Counted from the stretch's first letter, positions 33,106-44,658 are shown. The stretch is DNA of 64,000 nt from Spirodela intermedia (GCA_902729315.2 LR746276.1:1412669-1476668), one strand, 5' to 3'. Notes: generated from the sequence alone by a model not told the origin. Numbers and translations are program-made.

Positions 33106-35185
33106 TGTAAGATAAGGCGAGAACCCCCTGTACTTGATCAATGAAACTCGAGTCCCGAGATGGGATAGTTAGACCGATCTGATAAGAATGTTTGGACCCT
33201 AGACTCTAGGTCTGACCACGTAACCTAAGCACAAGTAGACGTACCAATATGCGTGATCAACCTAGGACAATATGGGGAAACACTTGACAATAGTAAGTGA
33301 GAGGCCCTCTCGGTCCACGTCTAGACAGACGACAGAACTGTTGTCGTGAAGTAGCATAGGGCTGTAGCTCACGAATTGTGATGAGTCTGACGTAGCGTCG
33401 GAAGTCACGATCTGATAACCTGTCCTATCCTATCTACGTGCTCTTGATGGCAGTAGAGACGAGTTGAGAAAACCCTTCGAAAGATAATTAAACTTAAGTA
33501 AGAAGGGGTACGGAGCTAACCTTCAGGGCTGTGTAACCTAGCAAGTTGTGACGGAGCATAGATTCGATGAAGGCAGGGACGTCTAGTGAAGAGCGATGCT
33601 TGGTGTCGATGGTTGATCTTGGTCGAGAGTCGCCGTAGCCATCGTCATAGGGTGTGGCACGGTTGGCGCGGGCGTGGGCCTGCTGGTGGGCAGAAGGGCA
33701 CACTAGCGAGCGTGGGTCCACTGGTGGGCCGAAGGGCACGCTAGCGGGCGCGGGAGGCAAGCCGCGTGGCGGCCTTATGGCACGTAGGAGCCAGTGTGCT
33801 GGGCGCGCGCGGCGGCAGCACTTCGGTGGGAAGGCCGAGTGTTTGCGGCACTTTGGTGGGAATGCCGAGCATCTGCGACACTTCGGCGGGAATGCCGAGC
33901 GTCAGCAGCACTTCGGCAGGAAGGTTGAGCGTGGACGGTTGGGGTGGAAACCCAACCGTCGCCAGAAGGATCGGCTTCTCTAGCGGCATCGGGAAGCGGA
34001 GTAGAGAGGAGACAATCTAGTCGACAATACCAGGAAGGGTTGAGCTCTCCTGGTCTAAGCGGTGCTAGAAATGGCGTGATGGCGGTGGAGCGTCGGGAAA
34101 CTTCAGTGGGGGCCTGTGAGGAGCTGGGATTGGTTATGGCTCATCGGCACGGCTGCAGGGTCTCTTCCAACGTCGGCGGCAGGTCGGCATTTGTCGGCAA
34201 ACGGCAAGCGACTGGGCGGAGCTGCGGAGGGCGGCTCAAGTGAGTTTATGGTGGAGTTCTGGAGGAAGAGGTGGCAGTCGAACCAGGAGTTGAGAGACTC
34301 CAGCGGAGTGCTCGGTGACGGCTCGTAGGGAGGCAAAGCGAGCCCCTTTCGTCACGACGGCGTGACGGGGTTCCAACAGAGGCGGCAGTGGTTGCAGCGG
34401 CAACTGTGACCGTTTCGTCTGGTGACGGCGGTGAACTCCCAAGTGGCAATGAGATGGCCGGCGGCAGCAGTGGTCTCAGGCGGCGGCGGGACTTCTCGGG
34501 CAGTAGTGTCACGAGGAACGAAGTCCTCGAAGGGGTATCAACGGCCTTCCTCTTCCTCCTTCCCTCCCTATCCTAGATCACGGAGAAGGTACTCACAAAA
34601 TGATAATTTCTCTCAAAAATACGGCGCTCTCTTGAGGGGGGGTCCTACCTCCACTTATATGGGGGCCCACAAGTGAGCTAAGGGGAGGTGGGCCCACTTG
34701 AGGCCCTCAAGCCCATAAGCCACAAAGGCTACAAAAGGGGCTTATTGGGTGTCTTAAGGAGAGACCCAATAAGCTCCCCTAAAAGGAGAAAGAGGAGGGC
34801 CCTCTTACGGTGCTGAAGTGGGCCTCAAATGAAGACCCAAATAAGCCCCAAAAGAGGCCCAAAAAGAAAGACACATAGGTCCCCCCCCTTAGGGTTTTAA
34901 TTGGGCCTCAAAGAGAGACCCAATAAAACCTAAAGAAAGGGAGACAAACAACAACACACACACATAGAATTGGGCCCGCTAATACACAAATGCGAGGCCC
35001 AACAAGTCAATGTGAAAGTACAAAGAAAGATACAGGTGAGCTCGAGCTCGTCGTCGTCGTAGAGGTGTAATGTCATTGTCTTGAAGGGCTAGGCCGTGTA
35101 GTGAAAGCAAGGCTCCTTCATCTTCGTGCGTCGATCAGGCTGAACTCGGACTACCGGTGTCTCTTGAGCTGATGGAGACGCATCA
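33106..35185 (-). repeat. Right LTR (5' LTR in element sense) of the Ty3/gypsy element
   Basis: 2080 bp, starting TGTAAGATAAGGC and ending CATCA on the plus strand; direct repeat of 27212-29603. A short deletion near its right end (GATGGAGACGCATCA against the longer left version) and one minisatellite unit instead of five account for its smaller size. C-to-T and G-to-A differences between the LTRs are frequent in 33106-34100 and rare in 34560-35030. Confidence 0.85.
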
Positions 35186-35712
35186 CTACCATAACTTCAG
35201 AACTCTACCTTGCATGCTTTCAACTTAATTTTTACTTCATTTAGAGATAACTTTTTGATTTAAAATTTTCAAATTACTTTTCATTCAATTACAATTCTTT
35301 TGAATTTTATAAATTTTAATTTGACCAATTAAATTAATTGTAATTACTTATGTAAGAATCATTAGATAGAACTTTGTTTCCTCTTGATTCGCATTTGTTA
35401 GGTGCTGACATCATCCTGACATCCACACCCTTATTTTCCTTTTTCGTGAATTTTAAATATATATATATATATATTTTAAAGTATAAAATTAATAAATAAT
35501 CATATTATTTGATAAAAATTCTAAATAATTACTTGATATTATATTACATCCTTGTGATCGATTTAGAAAATTATTATTATTATTAGATATTTTATTAAAT
35601 TATAATGAATATATTTATTTAGAAATACTTGTAAATATTTAAAAATTAGTATTATCTAGTTTTCTAAATTTTAAATTTGCGTGATTTACTATACAACGAC
35701 TAAGTCACATCA
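35186..35712 (+). mobile_element. LTR family A, copy A1, right part
   Basis: Continues family A sequence from AACTCTACCTTGCATGCTTTC to the family end CGACTAAGTCACATCA. It is strongly CpG-depleted relative to copy A4, consistent with an old insertion. Confidence 0.75.
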
Positions 35713-35720
35713 ACCATCAT

Positions 35721-36083
35721 ATGGGGTTGAATCAAAAAGAGAGAAATGTAGGACCCAAGAGAGGAGTCTTGAATGTTAAAAATATAGAACTTGAAATTGA
35801 GAGAGATATAACCAATAGGTATTTAAGAAATGTTGAGGTATCTTTAGAGAAATTGACTGATATGATTGAAAATTTATTATCTAATCCTACTATTTCAGAT
35901 GTTCATAATATTCTATGCTCTATGTGTTTTAACAAAGGACATGTATATGGAGAATGTATTGACACTAGTGAAGTAAATGCGATGAACCATACACCACCTC
36001 ACAACTCATGGAATGAGAGAGGTAATACAAACTTCAGCAAAGAATCTCGACCCTCATTTCAGCCAAGACCTTACTTCCAATAA
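35721..36083 (+). pseudogene. Retrotransposon gag fragment with CCHC knuckle
   Basis: A 120-codon frame contains CSMCFNKGHVYGEC, an exact C-x2-C-x4-H-x4-C zinc knuckle, preceded by a helical charged stretch (LEIERDITNRYLRNVEVSLE). The same layout (helix, then knuckle) occurs in the gag at 48.3-48.6 kb, so this is a related Ty3/gypsy gag piece. The sequence at 36084-36500 continues as a decayed Glu/Lys-rich region with stops. It lies between LTR copies A1 and A2, which are in opposite orientation, so it is not a normal element interior. Confidence 0.6.
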
Positions 36084-36699
36084 TTTCAACTACAGCACAT
36101 GCCTCAAGGTAACTCTAATGAACTTCTTATATAGATTTTACAAGAAATTCAAAAGAATTAATGTGTAACAAAAGAAATAGTGTGAGGTGTGGTGAGAGAT
36201 GTGGAGCAGCTCAAGGTTGAGAGGAGAGGCTGAATCAAGTCAACTCTAATGTTGAAAACATGAAAGGTAAAGGGAAAGAAGTGGATTGTGGTATATGTTG
36301 ATTTTCAACTCAGCCCTCAATTAATCCTCATAATGTTATTTTTACAAAATCTCATGCATCTTTTTCTTCAAAAAATCATGAATGCATTCATGCCATAACT
36401 AAATTAAGAAATGAGAAATATTTAGTTGAGCCTTATGACAAGAATGAAGAGGAAGAGCAAGAGAAAATCTTATAAAAAGAAGAAGAAAAAGTAGAACTAA
36501 AAGAAAGAGAACTGATGTACACTTGTCGTTGTATTTAAATGCACACTATCTAATAATATTTATAACTAAGACTTAATAAAATATTAGTATAGAAGTAAGT
36601 TTCAAGTTGAACATAAGGAGATTGATTAATCTGTCGTGAAAACTAATTTAGGTTATATATAAAGTGATTTTAATATTTTATCTCTATTTAATAGAAATA

Positions 36700-37050
36700 A
36701 TAAAATAGAAGGGTGAGGTGAGAAGAATAAAGAAAGAAAAGTGGAGAAAGGAAGGAAGAAAAGAGAGAAGAGAGAGCTCTCACAAAAGAGAGAAGAGAGG
36801 AGATCTCTCATGAAAAGAAGAAAGAGAGAGGAGGAGAGAAATCTCACGTGCGATAGAGAGAGAGAAAAGTCTCACAAGAGAGAGAGAATGAGAGAGAGGG
36901 AGATTGATTAAAAGAGAGAAATAGAAAGAGAAGGAGATCAATTGATAGAGAGGGAGGGAGAGAAAGGGAGAGATCTCACGAGAGATGGAGAGAGAAGAGA
37001 GGTCTCATGAGAGAGGGAGAGAAAGAATTAAGATGAAATGAAGAAAGAGA
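36700..37050 (+). repeat. Long purine (GA) tract with AGATCTCT interruptions
   Basis: GA-rich low-complexity DNA regularly broken by phrases such as AGATCTCTCATGA and TCTCACGAGAGA, each a short palindrome, about every 30-50 bp. No gene is present. The minus-strand Phe/Leu/Ser frame here is an artefact. Confidence 0.75.
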
Positions 37051-37383
37051 GAAATATGGTCAACTTGTTTTCACGGTGACCATTATTTTCAGATAAATGT
37101 GTGCTTGAGGATACACACATGACATGAGGTCAACGATGAATGTCTTGGATTTATTTTAACTATTGAATGCCCATTAATCAGCCTTTAATCTGGGTGATTT
37201 CATGTTCAAAAGTAGAGAAATACTCGTTATTCACAGAATGTCAGGAATATGAATATGTTGAGATTCGACTACAAAAATCAATAGAAAATAAGTTAGAAAT
37301 TATCTTAATTTAATCTTAGATGAGTTTCGAAAGATCTAGAAGAAGAGTGAATGTCATTCATCAAATTTTTGAATTAGTTCTAC

Positions 37384-38951
37384 TGATGTGACTTAGTCGT
37401 TGTATAGTAAATCATGTAAATTTAAAATTTATAAAACTATAAAATACTATTTTTCAGATATTTAAAATTATTTCTCAATAAATAAATAAATTATAATTAA
37501 ATAAAAGTTTCAAAAATAGTAAAAATTTTCTAGGTCGATCACAAGGATGTAATATAATATTGAGTAAGATTTCAAAATTTGTCTCAAAGAATTTAATTTT
37601 TTATAAATTTTAGACTAAGAAATAAAAATGAAATATATTTAAAATTTATAAAAAAAGGAAATAAGAGTGTAGGCATCAAGATGACATCAGCACCCACGAA
37701 CCAAATTAGGTGAAAAGAGAGTTTTGCCTGATGATTCTTACGTAAGTGATTATAGATGATTTAATTAATAAAATTAAGATCTATAAAAGCCAAAATTTAA
37801 ATCATACAAATTATCACTAAATGAAGCAAAAATTAAGTTGAAAGTAGGAAAGGCAAAGTTCTGGCCTCATGACAATGATCACTTGAATTTTTTGTGTTTG
37901 AAAGGGTCATTGAACAATGTCTACGGCCTCAAAGGCTCTTTTTGAATAGAGACGACCTAGTCATTTGTTGAATCTCTTTTTAAAGTCTAAAAAAATGATA
38001 GTGAAAGTTAAAATAATTAAAAAATAGTAAAATAGAGTTTTAACACCGCGGCGGTGATGTATTGAAATTTTGAGTGTTCAGAAAGATTGTTATGTAGTGT
38101 CCACAATCTCAAAGACTCTCTTTAGATAAGGATGACATGGGCAATCTCTAGATCTTCTTATGAAGTCTATAAATTAATGAAATGAGTCATCAAATCGTCT
38201 TTGATGATTGTCACCCGATGGAGAGGGGCTAGATGGAGGTGGGGTGTGTGTTAAAGAGCTTCATCACATCAGATATGCTCTTAGGAGGTGATGACTCATC
38301 TCTTAGTAGATTGTCCTCTTCCTCATTATGACTTGTTTGTTAGTTAATCGAAGATGATTTACTTGATGGATTCATAATCTTTTTATCGCGAATCATTCAA
38401 TAATTTTAGTAACAATGTTCTACGAATTACATTGATGAAATTTTTGCCAATGATTGAGTGATTTTGACAACTTAATCCTTCACCAATGATCTATAAGAAA
38501 GTTGCAATTTAATTAGATAAAAATATAAAATTTGACTCTATTAGATAAAAATACGATTTTGGTCGCCTACTTGCATGAGAGAGAGTGAATAAGTACTTGA
38601 ATACCTTTATAAAGTGACATTATCATGGTGTCTTGTTGTTATAAATAAAGAGTATTTTCAGTATTATAATTATTAAAATATTCTAAGGAAGGTGTGATCA
38701 TCGATTTAGTCCTACATCAATTATACACCAAATATTTAGATAGATGTATACTGATGTCACATTTAGAAGCAATGAGTCCCTTTCTTACATGTGTATGACA
38801 ACTCCTTGCCCCATAGTCTGTTGGCCACTGGTGATGTGAAATGAGAGTGACCCACGCGTGTCCCCATCAGTCTATAGCCACTTGAGCCCTTGTTCGCGGT
38901 TCTGCCCCAACTACACTTCTGACTTGATTGCAGGCTTGGCTGACTGATGAG
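37384..38951 (-). mobile_element. LTR family A, copy A2 (solo LTR), left part
   Basis: Starts TGATGTGACTTAGTCGTTGT, the reverse complement of the family end, and continues in minus orientation until interrupted by copy A3 at 38952; the rest is at 42194-42405. The whole is flanked by the perfect 5-bp duplication TCTAC (37379-37383 and 42406-42410), so this is a solo LTR with its own target-site duplication. Confidence 0.85.
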
Positions 38952-39331
38952 TCATAAGTCTTCATTATCATAAGTTAATAATTATTAAATAATACATTTT
39001 TAGCCTTAACTCATGATAAAAAGACTTATATTTGTGTTAAAGTGTGAAAAGTAGTTTTTAGTTGATTAACGTGAATTTTTAGGTAATTATGTGATTTTAT
39101 ACGATTTTTACAGTCTTACTTTTGAGATAAATGATGAACAAGAAATAAAAATAAATATATTGTAAAATAGGGGGACCCGCCCGCCAGTTGGGCCCGCAAG
39201 CAGGTCGGAAGTACAGTTGAGGAGTAGCCACAACTAGGGGCTCGAGCGGCTTAGCATGGACCAATAGGGGCACGTGTGTGCCACTCTCCTTCCATGTCAC
39301 TAGTGGCTAGCCGGCTGTGGGGCAAGGAGTG
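38952..39331 (+). mobile_element. LTR family A, copy A3, left part
   Basis: Plus-orientation copy starting TCATAAGTCTTCATTATCAT (family TGATAAGTC with one change), inserted into A2 and itself interrupted at 39331. Its flanks are ATGAG (38947-38951) and ACGGG (42194-42198). These differ only by one C/T and one A/G transition, consistent with a decayed 5-bp duplication. Confidence 0.75.
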
Positions 39332-40937
39332 TGATAAGTCTTCATTATCATGAGTTAATAATTAGTAAATAATATAGTTTTAGCCTTAACTCATGATAAA
39401 TAGACTTATATTTATGTTAAAGCATGAAAAGTGGTTTTCAGTTGATTAACGTGAATTTTTGGGTAATTATGTGATTTTATACGATTTTTACAGTCTTAGT
39501 TTTGAGATAAATGAAGAACAAGAAATAAAAATAAAAATATTGCAAAATAGGGGGATCCGCCGGCCAGCCGGGCCCGCAAGCGGGTCGGAAGCGCAGTCGG
39601 GGAGTAGCCGCGAGTAGGGGCTCGAGCGGCTTGCTTGGATCGATAGGGGCACGTGTGCGCCACTCCCCTTCCATGTCACCGGTGGTCAGCCGGCTGTGGG
39701 GCAAGGAGTGATCGTATACGCGAGAGGACTTTGCCTAGAAAGATAACTTTACTATATATTCGCCCGAATAATCCGCGCACAACCGATGTGGGACTAAATG
39801 GGCGGGCGACCGCCGCGGGTTCGAATCCTCCCAGAGTCAAAATTCATATATTTTTAACTGATTATCGCGACTTTCCTGCAGATCGCCGGTGAAGGATTAA
39901 GCAACCGGAATCGCTGGATCATCGGCGAAAATCTCGTCAACGCGATTCGCGGAGCATTGCTACTAAAATTTCTGAACGATTCGCGATAAAAGGATCGCAA
40001 TCCATCGAGTAAATCATCTCCGATTGATCGACGAACAAGCCGTCGTCGGGAAGAGGACGATCCGCCAGGAGACCAGTCGCCACCTCTTGAGAGCGTACCA
40101 GATGCGATGAAGAGCCTCCTCTTGCTGTGCGGACCTGAGGATGAAGCTCCCTAACATGCGCCTCACCTCCATCCAGCCCCTCTCCGTCGGGTGACAGCCG
40201 CCGGAGAGCCGCAAAGTCGCCGTTTTTCCGCTCTGCCGGGTGACAGCCGCCGGAGGCGATTCGACGACCCACTTCATTGGTCCCTAGACTTCGCGAGAAG
40301 ATCTAGAGATTGCCCACGTCGTCTTTGTCCAAGGAGAGCCTTCGAGGCCGTGGACACTGCACGACGACCCTCCCGAACGCTCAGGATTCCGGTGCATCGC
40401 CGACGCGTCGCCGTCGCGACGCCGGAACTCTGTTTTCCTGCTTTCAATTTAATTTACGCTTCATTTAGTGATACTTTGTTGATTTTAATTAACCAAACTA
40501 TACTTCGTTCAATTACGATTCTTCCGGCTTTTACAGATCTTAATTTGATTAATTGAGTCGTCTGTAATCGCCTACGTAAGAATCGCCGGGCGGAACTCTG
40601 TTTCCGCCTGATTCGCGTTCGCCGGGCGCTGACGTCATCCTGACGTCCGCACCCTTATTTCCTTTTTTTTGTGAATTTTAAATATATTTCCTTTTTATTT
40701 CCTAGTATAAAATTCGTAAGAAAATCGTACTCATTGAGAAAAATTCTGAATAATTACCAGATATTATATTACATCCCTGTGATCGACCTGGAAAATTACC
40801 GCTATTTTTGGAATTTTTATTGAATTATAATTGATATATTTATTTAGAAATACTTCTAAATATCCGAAAATTCGTATTTTCTAGTTTTATAAATTTTATA
40901 TTTGCGTGATTTAACATACAACGACTGAGTCACGTCA
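39332..40937 (+). mobile_element. LTR family A, copy A4: youngest solo LTR (1606 bp)
   Basis: Starts TGATAAGTCTTCATTATCATG and ends CGACTGAGTCACGTCA, flanked by a perfect 5-bp duplication GAGTG (39327-39331 and 40938-40942). It is the richest in CpG of all family A copies (for example GGGCGGGCGACCGCCGCGGG near 39799), where others show TG or CA. It contains no coding domain, and the frames in it are not genes. It serves as the reference copy of the family. Confidence 0.9.
39818..39828 (+). promoter_or_regulatory. Perfect Pol III B-box-like sequence in LTR A4
   Basis: GGTTCGAATCC matches the tRNA T-arm/B-box consensus exactly. Decayed equivalents occur in other copies (GGTTCAAATCC near 41073, GGTTTGAATTT near 27128, GGTTTGAATCC near 60137). 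I see no cloverleaf and no convincing A box, so function is not claimed. Confidence 0.45.
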
Positions 40938-40942
40938 GAGTG

Positions 40943-42193
40943 GTTGTACACACAAGAGAAGAGACTTTGCTTAGAAAGCTAACATTACTATATATTCACT
41001 CAAAACATCGGCACACAATCGATGTGGGACTAAACCCACGTCACACCTTCCTCAAAGGTGGGCGATCGACACGGGTTCAAATCCTCCCAGAGTCAAAATT
41101 CATATATTTTTATTTGATTATCGCGACTTTCCTGCAGATCGTCGGTGAAGGATTAAGCAACGAGAATCGCTAGATCATCGGCAAAAATCTCGTCAATGCA
41201 ATTCGCAGAGCATTGCTACTAAAATTGCTGAACGATTCGCGATAAAATGATTGCAAATCAATTGAGTAAATCATCTCCAATTGATCGACGAATAAGCCGT
41301 CATCGAGAAGAGGACGATTTACTAGGAGTCGAGTCGCCACCTCCTGAGAGCATACCATATGCGATGAAGAGCCTTCTCTTGTTGTGCAGACCTGAGGATG
41401 AAGCTCCCTGACATGTGTCCTACTTCTATCCAGCTCCTCTCCATTGAGTGACAGCCGCCAAAGAGCCGCAAAGTCGCCATTTTTCCACTCCGCTGGGTGA
41501 CAGCCGCCGGAGATGACTCAATGGCTCATTTCATTAATCTCTATACTTCGCGAGAAGATCTAGAGATTGCCCACGTCGTCTTTGTCCAAAGAGAGCCTTC
41601 GAGGCCATGGACATTGCACAACGATCCTCCCGAACACTCAGGATTCTGGTGCATCGCCAATGCATCGCCGTCGCAATGCCGGAACTTTGTTTTCCTGCTT
41701 TCAACTTACTTTACGCTTCATTTAGTGATAGTTTTTATGATTTTAATTTACCAAAATATACTTTGTTCTATTACGATTCTTCTGGCTTTTACAGATCTTA
41801 ATTTGATCAATTAAATCATTTGTAATCACTTATGTAAGAATCACCAGGCAGAACTCTATTTTCGCCCAATTTGCATTCACCAGGTGCTGATGTCATCCTG
41901 ACATCCGCATTCTTATTTCCTTTTTTCGTGAATTTTAAATATATTTCCTTTTCATTTCTTAATATAAAATTCATATAAAATAGTATTCTTTAAGAAAAAT
42001 TCTGAATAATTACCAGATATTATATTACATCCTTGTGATCAACCTGAAAAATTATTGCTATTTTTGGAAGTTTTATTGAATTATAATTGATATATTTGTT
42101 CAGAAATACTTCTAAATATCCAAAAAATCATATTTTCTAGTTTTATAAATTTTAGATTTGCGTGATTTAATATACAACGACTAAGTCACGTCA
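40943..42193 (+). mobile_element. LTR family A, copy A3, right part
   Basis: Resumes exactly where A3 stopped (GTTGTACACACAAGAG) and runs to CTAAGTCACGTCA. It parallels A4 along its length with many C-to-T and G-to-A differences. Confidence 0.85.
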
Positions 42194-42405
42194 ACGGGTC
42201 TCTCCCTTTTTCTATCTTTTTATTTTATTTTATTTATCTCAAAAATAAGATTATAAAAATTATATAAAATCACATAATTAGCCAAAAAATCACATTAATC
42301 AACTAAAAATTACTTTTCATAATTTAACACAAATATAAGTTTATTTATTATGAGTTAAATTTAAAACTATATTATTTATTAACTCATGATAATGAAGATT
42401 TATCA
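42194..42405 (-). mobile_element. LTR family A, copy A2, right part
   Basis: The last about 210 bp of the minus-oriented copy, ending AATGAAGATTTATCA, followed by the TCTAC duplication. 42411-42814 to its right holds a short unidentified frame (42577-42831) and no recognised gene. Confidence 0.85.
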
Positions 42406-42814
42406 TCTACTCATTTCAATCAAAATGTGCATGAAATAGAAATAACTTCCCATAAAATTTAAATAAATGACAAAAACAGATAAGTAAATACTAAAAATAA
42501 GAAATAAATCATTTTCCAATTTAGTTTGCCTCCTAGGCAACTAGAGAGACCAGTGTGGCAGCTTGGTTTCATCTAGATGTGCCACACCACGTCGGAAGTC
42601 ACAGAAGTATTGTTCGGAAGTGTTGCGCGACTTGCTAGAGAGTCTACAGAAAGAAGGGTTGACCACACTATCATCGTTGTTTGGGGGGAGAAGGGAAGAG
42701 GTAACTACTTGTCGGAGGCCTTGAGTGCAATCAAAGGAGAAAGGAACAAACTTTGGTTATCTTTAGAGACATTGATCGTGCAAAAAGGAGGAAATGGATT
42801 GCCGTATTTGCGAT

Positions 42815-43752
42815 TGTCATCAGAATTTTAAAGATGATCGATGATGTCTATTTTATCAGATAATAATTGATTATTATCTTTATATTTCTAATAGTGATAA
42901 ATGTGAGAACTTAAATTTTCGATATCGTGACACTTTGTGAGCCACTAGATCAGATGTGCTTGGTCACATGGCATGTCGAGCAATGTAGGATCAACCAGCC
43001 ACAACTTGTTTTCAATCAGGAACTTGAGTTCTTAGTACCATGGTGACTCCTTAGCTGTTGGATCATCCTTTAAGGCACATGCGTGTTGAGTGATGTTGAA
43101 TTCGCAAACTACCAATGGATCACTTTATACATATGGTATCGTGGTGGTTTGCTAGTGAAAGGATTTGACTAATTTGATGACGTGGCTCACTGAATACCAT
43201 TGGATCACACCACGCTCCATATGGTCATGTTGAAATGAACAAAAAAGATTAGTCTCATATTAAAAGTTTGTCATCATTTAAGTTGAATATAAATCAAAGT
43301 TACTCTCTCTCTCAGTAGAGATTCCTTCTCCCAAAATAAAATAATGCCCAAGACCATCTTGGGAGAAGGCAAAAAGGTGGTCCGCCCTTGTGCGTGCACA
43401 TGTGTACGGACACTTCTTGCTCCATGACTAGTTGGCCACTAAGATGTGACAGGGGAGTGACACATATGTGTGTGGAGTAAGTCCTTCGCCACTTGAGCCC
43501 AATTTGTGGCTCCCTCAGTTTGAGTCTACTCACTCGACTATAGTGCCCTCTAAGTTAGCTATTAAGTGCCAACTTGCTAGTGGGCAGATTGTTTTTTTAT
43601 TTTATTCTTTTATATTTTTAAATAATAAAAAATTATGCTAAGTATTTTAACTTTAGACTTCTAAAATTATCAATATATCCTATAATTATTCTGCAAGTTT
43701 AAAAAATAAAATAAAATAAAAAATTAATTAAAACATAAAAATATAGCTTTAA
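42815..43752 (+). repeat. Dispersed repeat family B, copy B1 (about 938 bp)
   Basis: Direct-orientation match to 62340-63272 over its whole length: both start TGTCATC and end near TAGCTTTAA, sharing phrases such as CAGATAATAATTGATTATTA and GTCACATGGCATGT. The start TG is LTR-like, but no target-site duplication or coding interior is seen. Part of it (for example CCACTTGAGCCC near 43490) resembles the minus orientation of family A, so B may be a distant relative. Confidence 0.7.
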
Positions 43753-43938
43753 GAAGAACCAACCTCATAAAAATATCAACCACCTATTCATTTTCTAGAA
43801 GTTTTAAAATCTATCAAATCTTCCATCTAAAATAATAAACTCTTAGAGACCTTTAAGGAGACAATAATAATTATTCTTTTAGAAGAAGCAATCAAACATA
43901 TTCCTTCATTCTGAAAATATATTAAGGAACTTTGTACT

Positions 43939-44658
43939 TGACATGACTTAGTCATTGTATAGTAAATCACACAAATTTAAAATTTATAAAACTAGAAAAT
44001 ACCAATTTTTAGATATTTATTAATATTTTTAAATAAATATATCAATTGTAATTTAATAAAATTTTAAAAATAGTAAATTTTCCAAATCAATCACATAGAT
44101 ATAATATAATATTAGGTAATATTTTAGATTTTTTTTCAAAGAATACGATTTGTTATGAATTTTATACTAAGAAATAAAAATAAAATATATTTAAAATTTT
44201 ACAAAAAAAGAGAAATAAGGGGTACAGACGTCATGATGATGTTAGTGCTCGACGAATGCAAATCGAACAAAAACAAAATTCTACTAAGTGATTCTTATGT
44301 AAATGATTATAGACAATTTAATTTGTCAAATTAAGATTTGTAAAAGCTAGAAGAATCGTAATTGAATGAAGAGTAGTTTAAAATTTTAAATCACACAAGT
44401 TATCTCTAAATGAAGTTAAAATTAAGTTGAAAGTTGGAAAAATAAAGTTCCGGCATCACGATGGCAAAGTGTCAAATGATGCACCAGAATCTTGAGCATT
44501 TAGGAGGATTGTCATACAATGTCTAAGGGCTTGAAAGCTCTCTTTGGACAAAGATGACGTGGATAATCTCTAGATCTTCTTGGAAGTCTAGAGATCAATG
44601 AAATGAATTGTCGAATCGTCTCTAGTAGATGTCACTCGGTGGAGTAGAAAAATAATGA
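43939..44658 (-). mobile_element. LTR family A, copy A5, left part (truncated, interrupted)
   Basis: Starts TGACATGACTTAGTCATTGT and follows the family in minus orientation to GTGGAGTAGAAAAAT. It is then interrupted by unrelated sequence and picked up again at about 45790-45930. Confidence 0.75.

Larger units (their letters stand above)
27212..35185 (-). mobile_element. Ty3/gypsy retrotransposon lacking RT and RNase H, nested in LTR A1
   Basis: A complete two-LTR structure read on the minus strand: LTR 33106-35185, primer-binding site, gag remnant, CCHC knuckle, protease, integrase, LTR 27212-29603. Protease sequence passes into integrase within about 100 bp near 31000-31060, so the reverse transcriptase and RNase H segment is absent. 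Stop codons interrupt all domains. The 5-bp flanks (GATGA left, CTACC right) do not match, and host LTR sequence is lost at the junction, so no target-site duplication is visible. Confidence 0.85.

Noticed and set aside
27212-35185. Integrated pararetrovirus
   Set aside because: Two LTRs, a tRNA-iMet primer site and an integrase with D,D,E motifs identify a Ty3/gypsy retrotransposon; no movement protein or coat-type region is seen.
39818-39828. tRNA gene at the GGTTCGAATCC motif
   Set aside because: No acceptor stem, D-arm or anticodon arm can be placed around it; only the T-arm-like motif is present.
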